From: Dysgonomonas sp. UBA7710
GTDB taxonomy: Bacteria > Bacteroidota > Bacteroidia > Bacteroidales > Dysgonomonadaceae
Assembly: GCF_002482385.1 (NCBI RefSeq)
Contig: NZ_DLFW01000035.1
Location: 77,128-141,127 of the forward strand
Direction: 5' to 3'
Length of the DNA: 64,000 nt
Positions within the stretch are counted from its first letter, which is position 1; each line of letters opens with the position of its first letter. Below, piece after piece: positions 43,830 through 52,647 of the stretch. The notes beneath the pieces are model-generated. The model was not told the DNA's origin and made no database searches. It worked only from the letters and a program-made list of their open reading frames with translations. The translations under genes and the position numbers were made by a program.

Positions 43830-45912
43830 TACGCTTATTGCTTTTGTTTTTTTCAAACTCAAAGGAGGTTTCTGCATTTTCTTTCAGCACGATGTAAGCA
43901 TCGAATTTCTTTCCTGCTTTGCTTGTCATTCCTTTGATTAAAGCCGTTTTGCCTTTATTGACAAGGCTTACAATATTTTCGATACTGATTTGTACCCCGC
44001 AGACGGTACGGAACTGCACCCAGTTACAAGCCTCATCAGCACATTTCACAATCTTATCACGAATGATGAGTTGCTGACTTTTGCATTTCGGACAGGTCAA
44101 TTTTGGCTGATTAGTATTTGCAATGGAAGTTTGCAGCAGTTCATTGGTAATAGATTTCGCATAGGTTTCCATTTCTTTTTGAAATGTTCCTGCATCCGCT
44201 TCGTTGTTTTCAATTTTCTGCAATGCCAGTTCCCATTCTGCGGTCATAGCTACATCTGCAATCTTGCGTTCTTTAACAAGCCCGTACACCTGCAATCCTT
44301 TTTCCGTAGGTATTAAGGAACGCTTATCCCTTTGGATATAATTACGGGTAAACAAGGTTTCGATAATGGCGGCTCTTGTTGCAGGAGTACCAATACCAAT
44401 ATTTTTCAGGGCTTTCCGTTCTTCCTCGTTTTCAATTTCTTTTCCGGCGGTTTCCATAGCCGATAAAAGTCCGGCTTCTGTATAAAGCACTGGTGGTTTG
44501 GTTTGCTTTTCCAAAACGGCAGCTTCCTTTATTTTAAGTTCGTCGCCTTTAGTCAGTTCGGGTAGTTCCTGTACTGGCTCTTCGCCATCATCGGTAAAAC
44601 TTCCTTTGATGGAACGCCAACCCGCTTCCTGAATTTTACAGCCTTTTGCTGTAAAATCATAGTGCAACACCTGCAATGATACATCGGTTATTTCTTTGAC
44701 ACAGGCTTGTGATATGGCTTCGAGCAGGCGAAGTGCAATCATATTGTAAATCTTATCTTCATCTGCATTCAGTACAGACGGCACTTTGTCGGTAATCAAT
44801 AAACCGTGATGGTCCGTTACACGGAGGTCATTCACGATACGTTTATTGAACCGTCCCCATTTGATTTTGCTAAGGGCTTGTTTGCAATCTTCACGGTTCT
44901 GCAATGCCCGCACAAGGTTGGGAATTTCTGCCCACATATCTTCAGGTATGTATTTGCTCCCGGTACGGGGATAAGTAATAAACTTCTTTTCGTACAGGCT
45001 TTGCGCAATATTGAGCGTTGCTTCAGCGGATAATTTCAGTCTTTTGTTGGCTTCCTTTTGCAAGCCCGTCAAATCAAAAAGCAAGGGCGGTTGTTCTGTA
45101 ACGCTTTTGGTTTCTACCGATGTAACAGTTGCAATTTCACTGCGCTGAATGGCTTTCAGCGTATCATCAGCAAGATGCTTTTCATCCCACTTGGTAACGG
45201 AAATACTTTTGAAATCAACCTGTGCTTTGTGATGGAGCAATTGTATCTGCCAGTATTTCTTTACAGAGAAATTTTTGTTTTCGAGATAGCGTTTGCATAT
45301 CAAAGCTAATGTTGGCGTTTGCACTCTTCCGAGCGAGTAAATGCCATTGCCTGCGGCAATGCTCAACGCCTGTGTAGCGTTGATGCCTACAAGCCAATCG
45401 GCACGGCTTCTGCCTTGTGCAGCCTGATATAACCCGTCAAATTCTTTTCCATTTTTCAGGTTGTCAAAGCCCTGCTTAATTGCCTTTTCTGTAAGCGAAC
45501 TAATCCAAAGGCGTTCAAACGGCTTGTTGCATTTCAGGTATTCATAAATGTACCTGAAAATGAGTTCGCCCTCACGACCTGCATCGGTCGCCACGATAAT
45601 GCTATCGCTTTTATTGAACAGTTCTTTGATTACTTTCAGTTGCTTTAATGCGCCAGTATCGGCAGTATAGCCTTTATCTTTTTTGACCTTGCGAACGGTC
45701 AATAAAAACGGGTTAGGCAATATTGGCAAAGCGGCTTTGTCAAATCCCGTATTCCCATAATCTTCGGGCATTCCCAGTCCTATTAAATGACCGAATGCCC
45801 ACGTAACTAAATAGCCGTTACCTGTCAGGTAGCCGTCCTTTTTTTCAGATGCTCCCAACAAGACAGCTATCTCCCTTGCTACGCTTGGTTTTTCTGCAAT
45901 AATTGTTTTCAT
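43819..45912 (-). CDS. topB: Type IA DNA topoisomerase (TopB-like)
   Basis: 697 aa. TOPRIM domain at the N-terminus (MKTIIAEKPSVAREIA, IVATDAGREGELIFRYIYEY), the cleavage domain with the active Tyr in KKFITYPRTGSKYIPE (about 315-330), and a C-terminal zinc-ribbon-like CPKCKSQQLIIRDKIVKC. It relaxes or decatenates DNA during replication and transfer of the excised circle. Seven bases after the DUF3945 gene. Confidence 0.94.
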   Translation of the reverse strand: MKTIIAEKPSVAREIAVLLGASEKKDGYLTGNGYLVTWAFGHLIGLGMPEDYGNTGFDKAALPILPNPFLLTVRKVKKDKGYTADTGALKQLKVIKELFNKSDSIIVATDAGREGELIFRYIYEYLKCNKPFERLWISSLTEKAIKQGFDNLKNGKEFDGLYQAAQGRSRADWLVGINATQALSIAAGNGIYSLGRVQTPTLALICKRYLENKNFSVKKYWQIQLLHHKAQVDFKSISVTKWDEKHLADDTLKAIQRSEIATVTSVETKSVTEQPPLLFDLTGLQKEANKRLKLSAEATLNIAQSLYEKKFITYPRTGSKYIPEDMWAEIPNLVRALQNREDCKQALSKIKWGRFNKRIVNDLRVTDHHGLLITDKVPSVLNADEDKIYNMIALRLLEAISQACVKEITDVSLQVLHYDFTAKGCKIQEAGWRSIKGSFTDDGEEPVQELPELTKGDELKIKEAAVLEKQTKPPVLYTEAGLLSAMETAGKEIENEEERKALKNIGIGTPATRAAIIETLFTRNYIQRDKRSLIPTEKGLQVYGLVKERKIADVAMTAEWELALQKIENNEADAGTFQKEMETYAKSITNELLQTSIANTNQPKLTCPKCKSQQLIIRDKIVKCADEACNWVQFRTVCGVQISIENIVSLVNKGKTALIKGMTSKAGKKFDAYIVLKENAETSFEFEKNKSNKRNGK

Positions 45913-45918
45913 ACTGTA

Positions 45919-47397
45919 TTACATTTTTCTGCCTTTGGATTTTGCAGGAGTTTCAGGCTTTTCCTGTTGTTCCTGCTGCTTTTCATTTTTCGGTCTTTGT
46001 TGCCCGGACTTCAAAGGCTCTTTGATGTTCTTGGTTGCTTCAATTGTCTTACCCTCTGAATTAACGGCTGTCTGTGTTTTATGGGCTTCGGCAGTTTCTA
46101 CCCGTGCTTTATACTGACCGGGAAATTCAAAGTTGGTCTTTCCGGTATCTTTGTCGAAAGTGATATAACCCTTGTAAGGTTGGTCTTTTTTATCTTTCAA
46201 TTCCACATATATGGTTTGCCCGGCTTTGAACTTGTTGTACTGCTCATCATCGAGTTCTTTGCCCCTGAAAGTTTTTGGGGCTTCCTGCGGTTGGCTTTGC
46301 TGATTATTCTGCTGATTACCCTGTTGATTGTTTTGTTGGTTGGTTTGCGCCTGCTGATGGTTATTGCTTCTGTCAAACAGGAACTCTACATATCGTTTGT
46401 CCGCATTAAACTGTACCGTTGCAGAAAACTCTGTTCCTTTGGTAGAAATCATACCTTCCAGATAAAGCGGTTTGCCTTCCATTAAGGTTTGCTTTTGCTC
46501 GTCATTCAGTTTCACACCTTTTAACTCATCAGGTATTTTTATGAAATCAGTTCGTAATGCCACCACGTCATTGGTAAGCCTGTCAATGCTGATAATAGAC
46601 GGCATCAGTTCGCCTGTTTTAGAATTTACCAAATTGACTACACGCCCCATATTGCCCGTTTCAAGCAGGTTTTTCTTGTCTTCGTCCGTAAACTTGTGAC
46701 CGAAAAACTCAAAATGGAGGTTAGGCTCTTTTTTGATACCGTGTATTGCCACGATAACATTGCCGTCTTCCGCTTGCTGTAAAGACAAGCGGGCATCCGT
46801 GCGCAGAATAGAACCGCCGAGGTTAATACCTATCGGTAAGAGTTCATTGGTTTTGTAACCTCTTAATAGAGGGTCAAGCAAGTTTCTTTTTTCAAGATAC
46901 TCTTTGCTTAATCCGAGGTTTTTCATTGTGTCCCAATCAATCTGCTCCGGCTTGTAGCGATATTCGCTCGTTTCCGTTGTTGTTTGTGCTGTTGCCATAT
47001 TATTTTGATTTTCTTGTTTTTTGTCCTGTTGCGGTTCTGCCTTTACTTCGAGTTCTTTCAGCACTTTTTCGCCGTCGGGACTGGGCTTATCCACGTGCTT
47101 TTGTAATTCTTGTGCTTTTTCAGCACCAATAGGGGCGGGTACTTTGAAGAAAGTAAAGTTTGTAGGGTTCTTCAACTGGCTGAAAAAATTGGAAAAGAAG
47201 TTGGAAAAGAAATCGCCGCTTTTGTCCACACGCATAAACTGGTTTTGGTTTTTCTTTGTGGGTTCCACGGTTTCCATTTTCCCGTTTTCGTCGATACTCT
47301 TTACTGCCTGGATTTTCATTTTCTCTTTATCCAGTACGAGTAATATGTCCGAAAGCTGTTCGGGCATTTCCTGTTTATTGGTTGTTTCTTCACTCAT
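45919..47397 (-). CDS. DUF3945/DUF4099 protein
   Basis: 492 aa. An N-terminal DUF4099-like part (about 150-260, QIDWDTMKNLGLSKEYLEKR), two DUF3945-type repeats (LMEGKPLYLEGMIS... and FKAGQTIYVELKDK...) split by a Gln/Asn-rich stretch (about 345-370), and a basic tail. Function unknown; a regular partner of topB in Bacteroidota ICEs. First gene of the DUF3945-topB-ORF6N operon, with phased repeats upstream. Confidence 0.85.
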   Translation of the reverse strand: MSEETTNKQEMPEQLSDILLVLDKEKMKIQAVKSIDENGKMETVEPTKKNQNQFMRVDKSGDFFSNFFSNFFSQLKNPTNFTFFKVPAPIGAEKAQELQKHVDKPSPDGEKVLKELEVKAEPQQDKKQENQNNMATAQTTTETSEYRYKPEQIDWDTMKNLGLSKEYLEKRNLLDPLLRGYKTNELLPIGINLGGSILRTDARLSLQQAEDGNVIVAIHGIKKEPNLHFEFFGHKFTDEDKKNLLETGNMGRVVNLVNSKTGELMPSIISIDRLTNDVVALRTDFIKIPDELKGVKLNDEQKQTLMEGKPLYLEGMISTKGTEFSATVQFNADKRYVEFLFDRSNNHQQAQTNQQNNQQGNQQNNQQSQPQEAPKTFRGKELDDEQYNKFKAGQTIYVELKDKKDQPYKGYITFDKDTGKTNFEFPGQYKARVETAEAHKTQTAVNSEGKTIEATKNIKEPLKSGQQRPKNEKQQEQQEKPETPAKSKGRKM

Positions 47398-47441
47398 ATT
47401 CTGAAAATTTTAAAAGTTCGCTGTCGAATGTAAAGGAAGCC

Positions 47442-47494
47442 TGCACCGAATTGCACTATGTGGCACTCAAAGGCAGTGTTTGTCACTTATTGGC
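47442..47494. promoter_or_regulatory. 10-base-phased GGC/TGC repeats upstream of the DUF3945 gene
   Basis: TGC at 47442 and 47452, GGC at 47462 and 47472, GTC at 47482, GGC at 47492: six positions in perfect 10-base register, the longest run in the window. It reaches into the last codons of the upstream helix-turn-helix gene. A sense-strand CCTTTACATTCGAC box at about 47423-47436 matches the one before the 12603 gene. Confidence 0.68.
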
Positions 47495-47791
47495 ATTCAG
47501 TTTGGGTAAAGGCGGGTTAAAACTTTCCCTGATGAACTGATGCACATCGGATAGTTTGTAATACAATTTTCCGCTGATAGTATAGTAAGGCAGCTTACCT
47601 ATGGAGCGATACCGTTGCAGGGAACGGTTGCTGATTTTCAGCATTTGTAATAAATCCTGATTATCCAATAATTCTTCGCCGTCTATACTATTGCGCTTCT
47701 TTTGCAAATCGTCTATGTGGTTGCCGAGAATGTCAAGCCTATCCATTATGCGTTCCATCCACGCCACAAATTCCATTTTGTCAATATTCAT
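47483..47791 (-). CDS. Helix-turn-helix protein (excisionase-type)
   Basis: 102 aa. N-terminal helix (FVAWMERIMDRLDILGNHID) and a C-terminal winged domain: LLDNQDLLQMLKISNRSLQRYR and LPYYTISGKLYYKLSDV. Close in plan to the 12003-12603 proteins. Likely regulator or directionality factor; 11 bases after the next gene of the same type. Confidence 0.78.
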   Translation of the reverse strand: MNIDKMEFVAWMERIMDRLDILGNHIDDLQKKRNSIDGEELLDNQDLLQMLKISNRSLQRYRSIGKLPYYTISGKLYYKLSDVHQFIRESFNPPLPKLNANK

Positions 47792-47802
47792 ACCCTAAAC
47801 TT

Positions 47803-48156
47803 TTACTTATTACCTGATTTCATTTTTCTGCCTTGTTCGATGTAGCTTTTGCCTTTCGCCATAAGCTGCTCCACATACTCATCGGTGGTCTGCACGGCAT
47901 TGGCGTTCAGCATTTCCTTGATTGCGCCAATCGTATAGTAATACTGCCCGTACATTTTTGAAAAGGCTATCTGCCCGTTGGTGCGCATACGCCACAATGT
48001 TTTTTCGCTGATGTGGAGGTACTGGCAGACTTCGTGATTGTTTAGCCACAAACTATCGTAGCTTGTATCTTCCAGTTTGAGGATATATTCGCTGATGGCT
48101 TTCAACCGTTCGTTAAGGTGCTGCCACACTTCTTCGTCAACTGTTATAATATTCAT
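47803..48156 (-). CDS. Helix-turn-helix protein (excisionase-type)
   Basis: 117 aa. Same layout: WLNNHEVCQYLHISEKTLWRMRTN followed by IAFSKMYGQYYYTIGAI, then a basic tail with KGKSYIEQGRKMKSGNK. First gene of the pair. A short phased-repeat remnant (GGC 48199, GTC 48209) lies upstream. Confidence 0.78.
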   Translation of the reverse strand: MNIITVDEEVWQHLNERLKAISEYILKLEDTSYDSLWLNNHEVCQYLHISEKTLWRMRTNGQIAFSKMYGQYYYTIGAIKEMLNANAVQTTDEYVEQLMAKGKSYIEQGRKMKSGNK

Positions 48157-48369
48157 AGCAATAATGTTAAATGTTCACAAGACAAAATTCAGAAGTGTGG
48201 CAGTGTTTGTCCGCCAATGCTTGCCAATTGAAAAAGCGGTTTTTTGAAAATTTTACAATTTCCCAGACAACCTTATTAAATAAGCGTTTCGGCAGATTTT
48301 CCAATTTTTGGGATAAGGAAATATACCCGTTCGCCAATTGCCATATATTGGCGAACGCAGGCACAAAAA
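48157..48369. promoter_or_regulatory. Spacer with a perfect inverted repeat, upstream of the 48156 gene
   Basis: No supported gene. Contains GTTCGCCAAT/ATTGGCGAAC with 8-base loop (48329-48356), perfect 10-base arms, which looks like a dimeric repressor site or a second hairpin behind rteC. A two-step remnant of the phased repeats is at 48199-48211. Confidence 0.45.
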
Positions 48370-48396
48370 AAAGCAATACGGAATGCGTATTGCTTT
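48370..48396 (-). terminator. Rho-independent terminator of rteC
   Basis: 11-base perfect stem AAAGCAATACG/CGTATTGCTTT with 5-base loop; in the minus direction it runs into eight T (48365-48372 on the plus strand are A). 24 bases after the rteC stop. Confidence 0.88.
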
Positions 48397-48419
48397 CAAA
48401 GCCTTTACGGACGGGCTAT

Positions 48420-49265
48420 TTATAAGTCCTTATCCATATACTCTTCAAGTGCCTGCTTCAACTGGTCTAAAAACAAGGTGCGGCAACCTGAACGGGTTTT
48501 CATACGGTGGAATGCGTGATGCACGTCGGTCAGTGAAATTCGGAACAAGACCTGTGAAATGGCGGCGAGCTTTCGGATGCCGACCTTACCGCCCGATATA
48601 GCACCCGAAGCATACAGGGCATACATCAACTCAATCAGGGCGTTTTTGCTGTCCGTCCAGGAAAGTTCTTTGATGTCGTCTACGTTCTGAAAAAAGGTGT
48701 TGGGATTTTCTTCGGGGCTGATTTTGGTTAAGAGATAGGCGTATAACAGGTCGTTGGCGAGGATGCGGGCTAATTTGTAATCGTAATATGTAGAGAATTG
48801 CGGGTCGATTTCAAAAACGTAGCTGTTAAGCCCATCAAGGTAATTTATCTGCCCACGCTTAAAATATTCGTGGTCTTTATCCACCCTGCCCGAACGGTAG
48901 TAGCGATAAAAATGGGAGTTGCAGATGTGTTCCCTAAACTCAATCTTTAGCTCCGTTAAATGGTTCGAGAAATAGTTATGATACATTTTCCCGTTATTGA
49001 CCGGGCACGAGGTTTCTATCCGGTAGAGCTTGTTATAATAGATGAGTTTGCCCAGGATTTGGGGCTTAATCATTTTAAAGAACTCAATCTCTTTTGCATC
49101 GTTCTCAAATCCCGAACTTAGCACACATTCTTTTGCCGAAACCAATAGCTCCTGAAGAAAGACCGTCATTTGAAAAGCCTCTTCAATTAGCCCCGAGCAC
49201 GTAATTGAAAGTTTCCGCTCCTGCTCCTGAATTTCGGTAACAATAGTTCCTAATAACTTTCTCAT
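48420..49265 (-). CDS. rteC: RteC-type regulator
   Basis: 281 aa from the ATG at 49263-49265 (a TTG start 42 bases upstream is possible). Helical throughout; contains the RteC-typical NYFSNHLTELKIEFREHI, FYRYYRSGRVDKDHEYF and a C-terminal YALYASGAISGGKVGIRKLA...SLTDVHHAFHRMK region. In CTnDOT RteC activates excision genes by binding an inverted repeat. Divergent from the first HMA-AraC gene with a perfect palindrome between them. Confidence 0.88.
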   Translation of the reverse strand: MRKLLGTIVTEIQEQERKLSITCSGLIEEAFQMTVFLQELLVSAKECVLSSGFENDAKEIEFFKMIKPQILGKLIYYNKLYRIETSCPVNNGKMYHNYFSNHLTELKIEFREHICNSHFYRYYRSGRVDKDHEYFKRGQINYLDGLNSYVFEIDPQFSTYYDYKLARILANDLLYAYLLTKISPEENPNTFFQNVDDIKELSWTDSKNALIELMYALYASGAISGGKVGIRKLAAISQVLFRISLTDVHHAFHRMKTRSGCRTLFLDQLKQALEEYMDKDL

Positions 49266-49337
49266 AGTAGGGAGGATTACGTTATCAATATCAGAGTACC
49301 TTAGCAAAGGTTATTAATAAACAGCACTTTAACCGCC

Positions 49338-49363
49338 AATATTCCCCTACAATGGGGAATATT
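49338..49363. promoter_or_regulatory. Perfect inverted repeat between rteC and the HMA-AraC gene
   Basis: AATATTCCCC-tacaat-GGGGAATATT, 10-base arms with a 6-base spacer, followed by a half-copy ATTTCCCCC at 49369-49378. It lies 73 bases upstream of the rteC ATG and 130 upstream of the divergent gene, a good place for a dimeric operator serving one or both. Confidence 0.6.
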
Positions 49364-49494
49364 TTAGCTATTTCCCCCTATGAAAACCGTCATTTGCATC
49401 ACTTAGTCACTCATAATCAACAAATACTTAATTTTTAATCTTAAATTTGTGGTTGCGTATTGATGCAACAAAATGAATTGTGATTTAGCGAAAT

Positions 49495-50058
49495 ATGAGT
49501 ACATTATTTATCAAAAATATGGTCTGCAACCGTTGCATTCTCGTAGTTCAGAACGAACTCGACAGGCTCGGCATAGAGGCTACCAATATAAAACTGGGCG
49601 AAATAATCCTTAAAAAAGATTTAACCACAGCAGAGCGTGAGGCGTTGGAAAACGTTTTAGACCCTTTGGGTTTTCAGGTCATCGACGACAAGAAGAGCCG
49701 GATGATTGAGAAAATAAAGAACGTTATCATTGACCTGGTACACTATCAGGACAACGATGCGAAAACCAATCTTTCGGACGTGTTGAGCGATGCGCTGCAC
49801 CACGATTACAATTACCTTAGCAACCTGTTTTCCGATATTGAGGGTACGACCATTGAGAAGTACTTTATCGCACAGAAAGTAGAAAAGATAAAAGAACTGT
49901 TGGTGTACGATGAGCTGTCGTTAAGCGAGATTGCCGACCGTATGAATTATTCGAGCGTGGCATATTTGAGCAACCAGTTCAAGAAAGTAACAGGGCTTAC
50001 ACCGAGCCATTTCAAGCAGATACGGGAAGACAAGCGCAAGCCACTGGATAAGGTTTAA
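49495..50058 (+). CDS. HMA-AraC fusion regulator (metal-sensing candidate)
   Basis: 187 aa. The first ~70 residues have the ferredoxin-like layout of an HMA metal-binding domain, with NMVCNRC (about 8-14, CxxC). The C-terminal ~110 residues are an AraC-type DNA-binding domain with a clear second helix-turn-helix: LSLSEIADRMNYSSVAYLSNQFKKVTG. The fusion suggests that metal bound by the CxxC controls DNA binding. It has no copy of the shared metal box in its own promoter. Next is the P-type ATPase gene, 90 bases on. Confidence 0.8.
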   Translation: MSTLFIKNMVCNRCILVVQNELDRLGIEATNIKLGEIILKKDLTTAEREALENVLDPLGFQVIDDKKSRMIEKIKNVIIDLVHYQDNDAKTNLSDVLSDALHHDYNYLSNLFSDIEGTTIEKYFIAQKVEKIKELLVYDELSLSEIADRMNYSSVAYLSNQFKKVTGLTPSHFKQIREDKRKPLDKV

Positions 50059-50122
50059 GTAAATCTTACAAATCAAACCCAGAATTTCACAATAGAACTC
50101 CTCTTTTTTGTTGCCACCTTTG
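50059..50122 (+). promoter_or_regulatory. Metal-regulon box 1 and -7 element (P-ATPase)
   Basis: Box starts GTAAATCTTACAAATCAAAC at 50059, with AGAAT at +22 and AATAG at +32. The -7 TTTG is at 50119-50122, exactly 60 bases from the box start and 30 before the ATG. Confidence 0.75.
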
Positions 50123-50148
50123 CATTATGAAAATAAAGCAATCGAAAT

Positions 50149-52560
50149 ATGGCAACCAATAGAGAAACAATTTACATTCCTTTAGAGGATGTAGAAAGCG
50201 AGCACTGTGCATTAATTGTCGAAAAAGGACTGGCACAGGTAAAAGGCGTAGAAACCCACAAAGTAGAGCTAAATAACCGCCGGGCGGCTATTACCGTTAA
50301 TGATAACGAGGTAGTAGGCGAAGCTGTAAAAGCAATTAAAGATTTAGGCTACGGCGTTCCCACTGTTAAAAAGACTTATCCCGTTTTAGGTATGACCTGT
50401 GCATCTTGTGCAGGCAGTGCCGAGAGTATGGCAAAATATACGCCGGGCGTAGTAAGTGCCGAAGTGAATTACGGTACGGGAAACCTTAACGTTGAATTCC
50501 TGCCGAATATAACCAGTTCCGAGCAAATCAGGAAAGCGGTACAGGACGGCGGTTATGACCTATTGCTCGAAGACGAGAGCAAGCAACAGGAAACTTTAGA
50601 AGCTATCCACGCCGAAAAATTCAGAAAACTTAAAAACAAAACCATTTGGGCGGTAATCCTATCGCTACCGGTGGTCATTATCGGTATGTTCTTTATGGAT
50701 ATGCCTTACGGTAATGAAATAATGTGGGCATTCGCCACTCCGGTAGTTTTATGGTTAGGTAAAGACTTCTTTATCAATGCGTGGAAGCAGGCAAAACACC
50801 GTTCTGCCAATATGGACACGTTGGTCGCATTAAGTACAGGTATCGCTTATCTGTTCAGTGTATTCAATATGCTGTTTATGGACTTTTGGCATCAAAGAGG
50901 TTTACACGCACACGTGTACTTTGAAGCCGCAGCCGTAATCGTTGCCTTTATTTTATTGGGTAAGCTATTGGAAGAAAAAGCCAAAGGCAATACCTCATCA
51001 GCCATTAAAAAGCTGATGGGCTTGCAACCGAAAACGGTTATCGTAATAGAAGCAGACGGCACGGAAAGACAAAAAGCCATCGAAGATGTAAACGCAGGCG
51101 ACATTATTTTGGTTAAGCCGGGCGAAAAAATTGCGGTGGATGGTACAGTTGTATCGGGCAATTCGTATGTAGATGAAAGTATGCTAAGCGGCGAACCTGT
51201 TCCGGTACTGAAAAAGGAAAACGAAAAGGTATTTGCCGGAACCATCAACCAAAAAGGTAGCTTCCAGTTCAAAGCGGTAAAAGTGGGTAAAGAAACAATG
51301 CTTGCCCAAATCATCAAAATGGTGCAGGATGCACAGGGAAGTAAAGCACCCGTACAAAAACTGGTGGATAAAATCGCAGGTATTTTCGTTCCGGTAGTAA
51401 TCGGTATTGCTATCCTGACATTTATTCTTTGGTTCTTCTTAGGAGGCGAGAATGGTGTTGTACAAGGTCTTTTAGCAGCCGTTACTGTATTGGTTATCGC
51501 TTGTCCTTGTGCTTTAGGCTTGGCTACTCCTACCGCTATTATGGTAGGCGTTGGTAAGGGTGCAGAAAACGGCATCCTGATTAAAGATGCGGAAAGTTTG
51601 GAATTAGCGAAGAAAGTAAACGCTATCGTACTGGATAAAACAGGTACGATTACCGAGGGAAGACCACAGGTTACAGGCATCCAATGGCTGAACAATGACG
51701 ATGCGACGAAAGATGTTTTATTGAGCATTGAAAAGCAATCGGAGCACCCATTAGCGGAAGCCGTTGTGAAAAATTTGGAGGGCGTTTCTACAACGGTATT
51801 ATCAAACTTCGACAGTATCACAGGTAAAGGCGCAAAAGCCGATTACAACAACGACACTTACTATGTAGGTAATAAAAAACTGTTAGCCGAAAACAACATT
51901 ACCATTGCCGACCAACTGCAACAGCAGGCAGACGAATGGGGCACACAGTCTAAAACCGTTATATGGTTTGCAAACAGTAAACAAGCTCTTTCTGTAATCG
52001 CTATTTCCGACAAAATTAAAGAGACATCGGTACAGGCTATCAAAGAAATGCAGGATGCGGATATCGAACTGTATATGTTGACGGGAGATAATGAGGCTAC
52101 CGCCAAAGCTATCGCCGAGCAAACTGGTATCAAGCATTACAAAGCCGAAGTTTTGCCACAGCACAAAGCTGATTTTGTGAAAGAACTGCAACAGCAAGGC
52201 AAAGTAGTAGCAATGGTTGGCGACGGTATCAACGATAGTACTGCACTGGCGACCGCCGATGTAAGTATCGCAATGGGTAAAGGTTCGGATATCGCAATGG
52301 ACGTGGCTAAAATGACCATCATTTCATCAGACCTTACCAAAATCCCGCAGGCGATTAGATTGTCAAAACAGACCGTTGCGACCATTAAGCAAAATCTGTT
52401 TTGGGCGTTCATCTACAACCTTATCGGTATTCCGATTGCCGCAGGTATTCTTTACCCGATTAACGGTTTCTTACTGAACCCGATGATTGCAGGTGCAGCG
52501 ATGGCTCTAAGTAGCGTGAGCGTAGTAAGTAACAGTTTACGTTTGAAGTGGAAGAAGTAA
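50149..52560 (+). CDS. CPx-type copper/heavy-metal P-ATPase
   Basis: 803 aa. Two N-terminal HMA domains: the first (about 1-72) has SEHCA in place of CxxC; the second has LGMTCASCAGS at about 80-90. Then eight membrane helices with CPC (VIACPCALGLATPTA), phosphorylation DKTGTITEG, and the ATP-binding and hinge motifs MVGDGINDSTAL. CPC plus a CASC motif fits Cu(I) export (CopA type). Driven by box 1. The missing first CxxC is odd and may mean a regulatory role for that domain. Confidence 0.93.
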   Translation: MATNRETIYIPLEDVESEHCALIVEKGLAQVKGVETHKVELNNRRAAITVNDNEVVGEAVKAIKDLGYGVPTVKKTYPVLGMTCASCAGSAESMAKYTPGVVSAEVNYGTGNLNVEFLPNITSSEQIRKAVQDGGYDLLLEDESKQQETLEAIHAEKFRKLKNKTIWAVILSLPVVIIGMFFMDMPYGNEIMWAFATPVVLWLGKDFFINAWKQAKHRSANMDTLVALSTGIAYLFSVFNMLFMDFWHQRGLHAHVYFEAAAVIVAFILLGKLLEEKAKGNTSSAIKKLMGLQPKTVIVIEADGTERQKAIEDVNAGDIILVKPGEKIAVDGTVVSGNSYVDESMLSGEPVPVLKKENEKVFAGTINQKGSFQFKAVKVGKETMLAQIIKMVQDAQGSKAPVQKLVDKIAGIFVPVVIGIAILTFILWFFLGGENGVVQGLLAAVTVLVIACPCALGLATPTAIMVGVGKGAENGILIKDAESLELAKKVNAIVLDKTGTITEGRPQVTGIQWLNNDDATKDVLLSIEKQSEHPLAEAVVKNLEGVSTTVLSNFDSITGKGAKADYNNDTYYVGNKKLLAENNITIADQLQQQADEWGTQSKTVIWFANSKQALSVIAISDKIKETSVQAIKEMQDADIELYMLTGDNEATAKAIAEQTGIKHYKAEVLPQHKADFVKELQQQGKVVAMVGDGINDSTALATADVSIAMGKGSDIAMDVAKMTIISSDLTKIPQAIRLSKQTVATIKQNLFWAFIYNLIGIPIAAGILYPINGFLLNPMIAGAAMALSSVSVVSNSLRLKWKK

Positions 52561-52620
52561 ATCTTACAAATAAAACACGGAATAACGAACTAAAATAAAA
52601 TGTTTTGCTGCCGAAATTTG
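52557..52620 (+). promoter_or_regulatory. Metal-regulon box 2 and -7 element (CDF exporter)
   Basis: Box starts GTAAATCTTACAAAT at 52557, overlapping the stop codon of the ATPase gene; GGAAT at +22; TTTG at 52617-52620, exactly 60 bases from the start of the box and 31 before the next ATG. Confidence 0.75.
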
Positions 52621-52647
52621 CGGCAGCAAAACAATAATAAATAGAAT

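Noticed and set aside
49367..49449. Possible eighth metal box upstream of the first HMA-AraC gene (CCGTCATTT shared with box 7)
   Set aside because: Only about 8 of the first 20 positions agree and the next TTTG is 79 bases away instead of 60.
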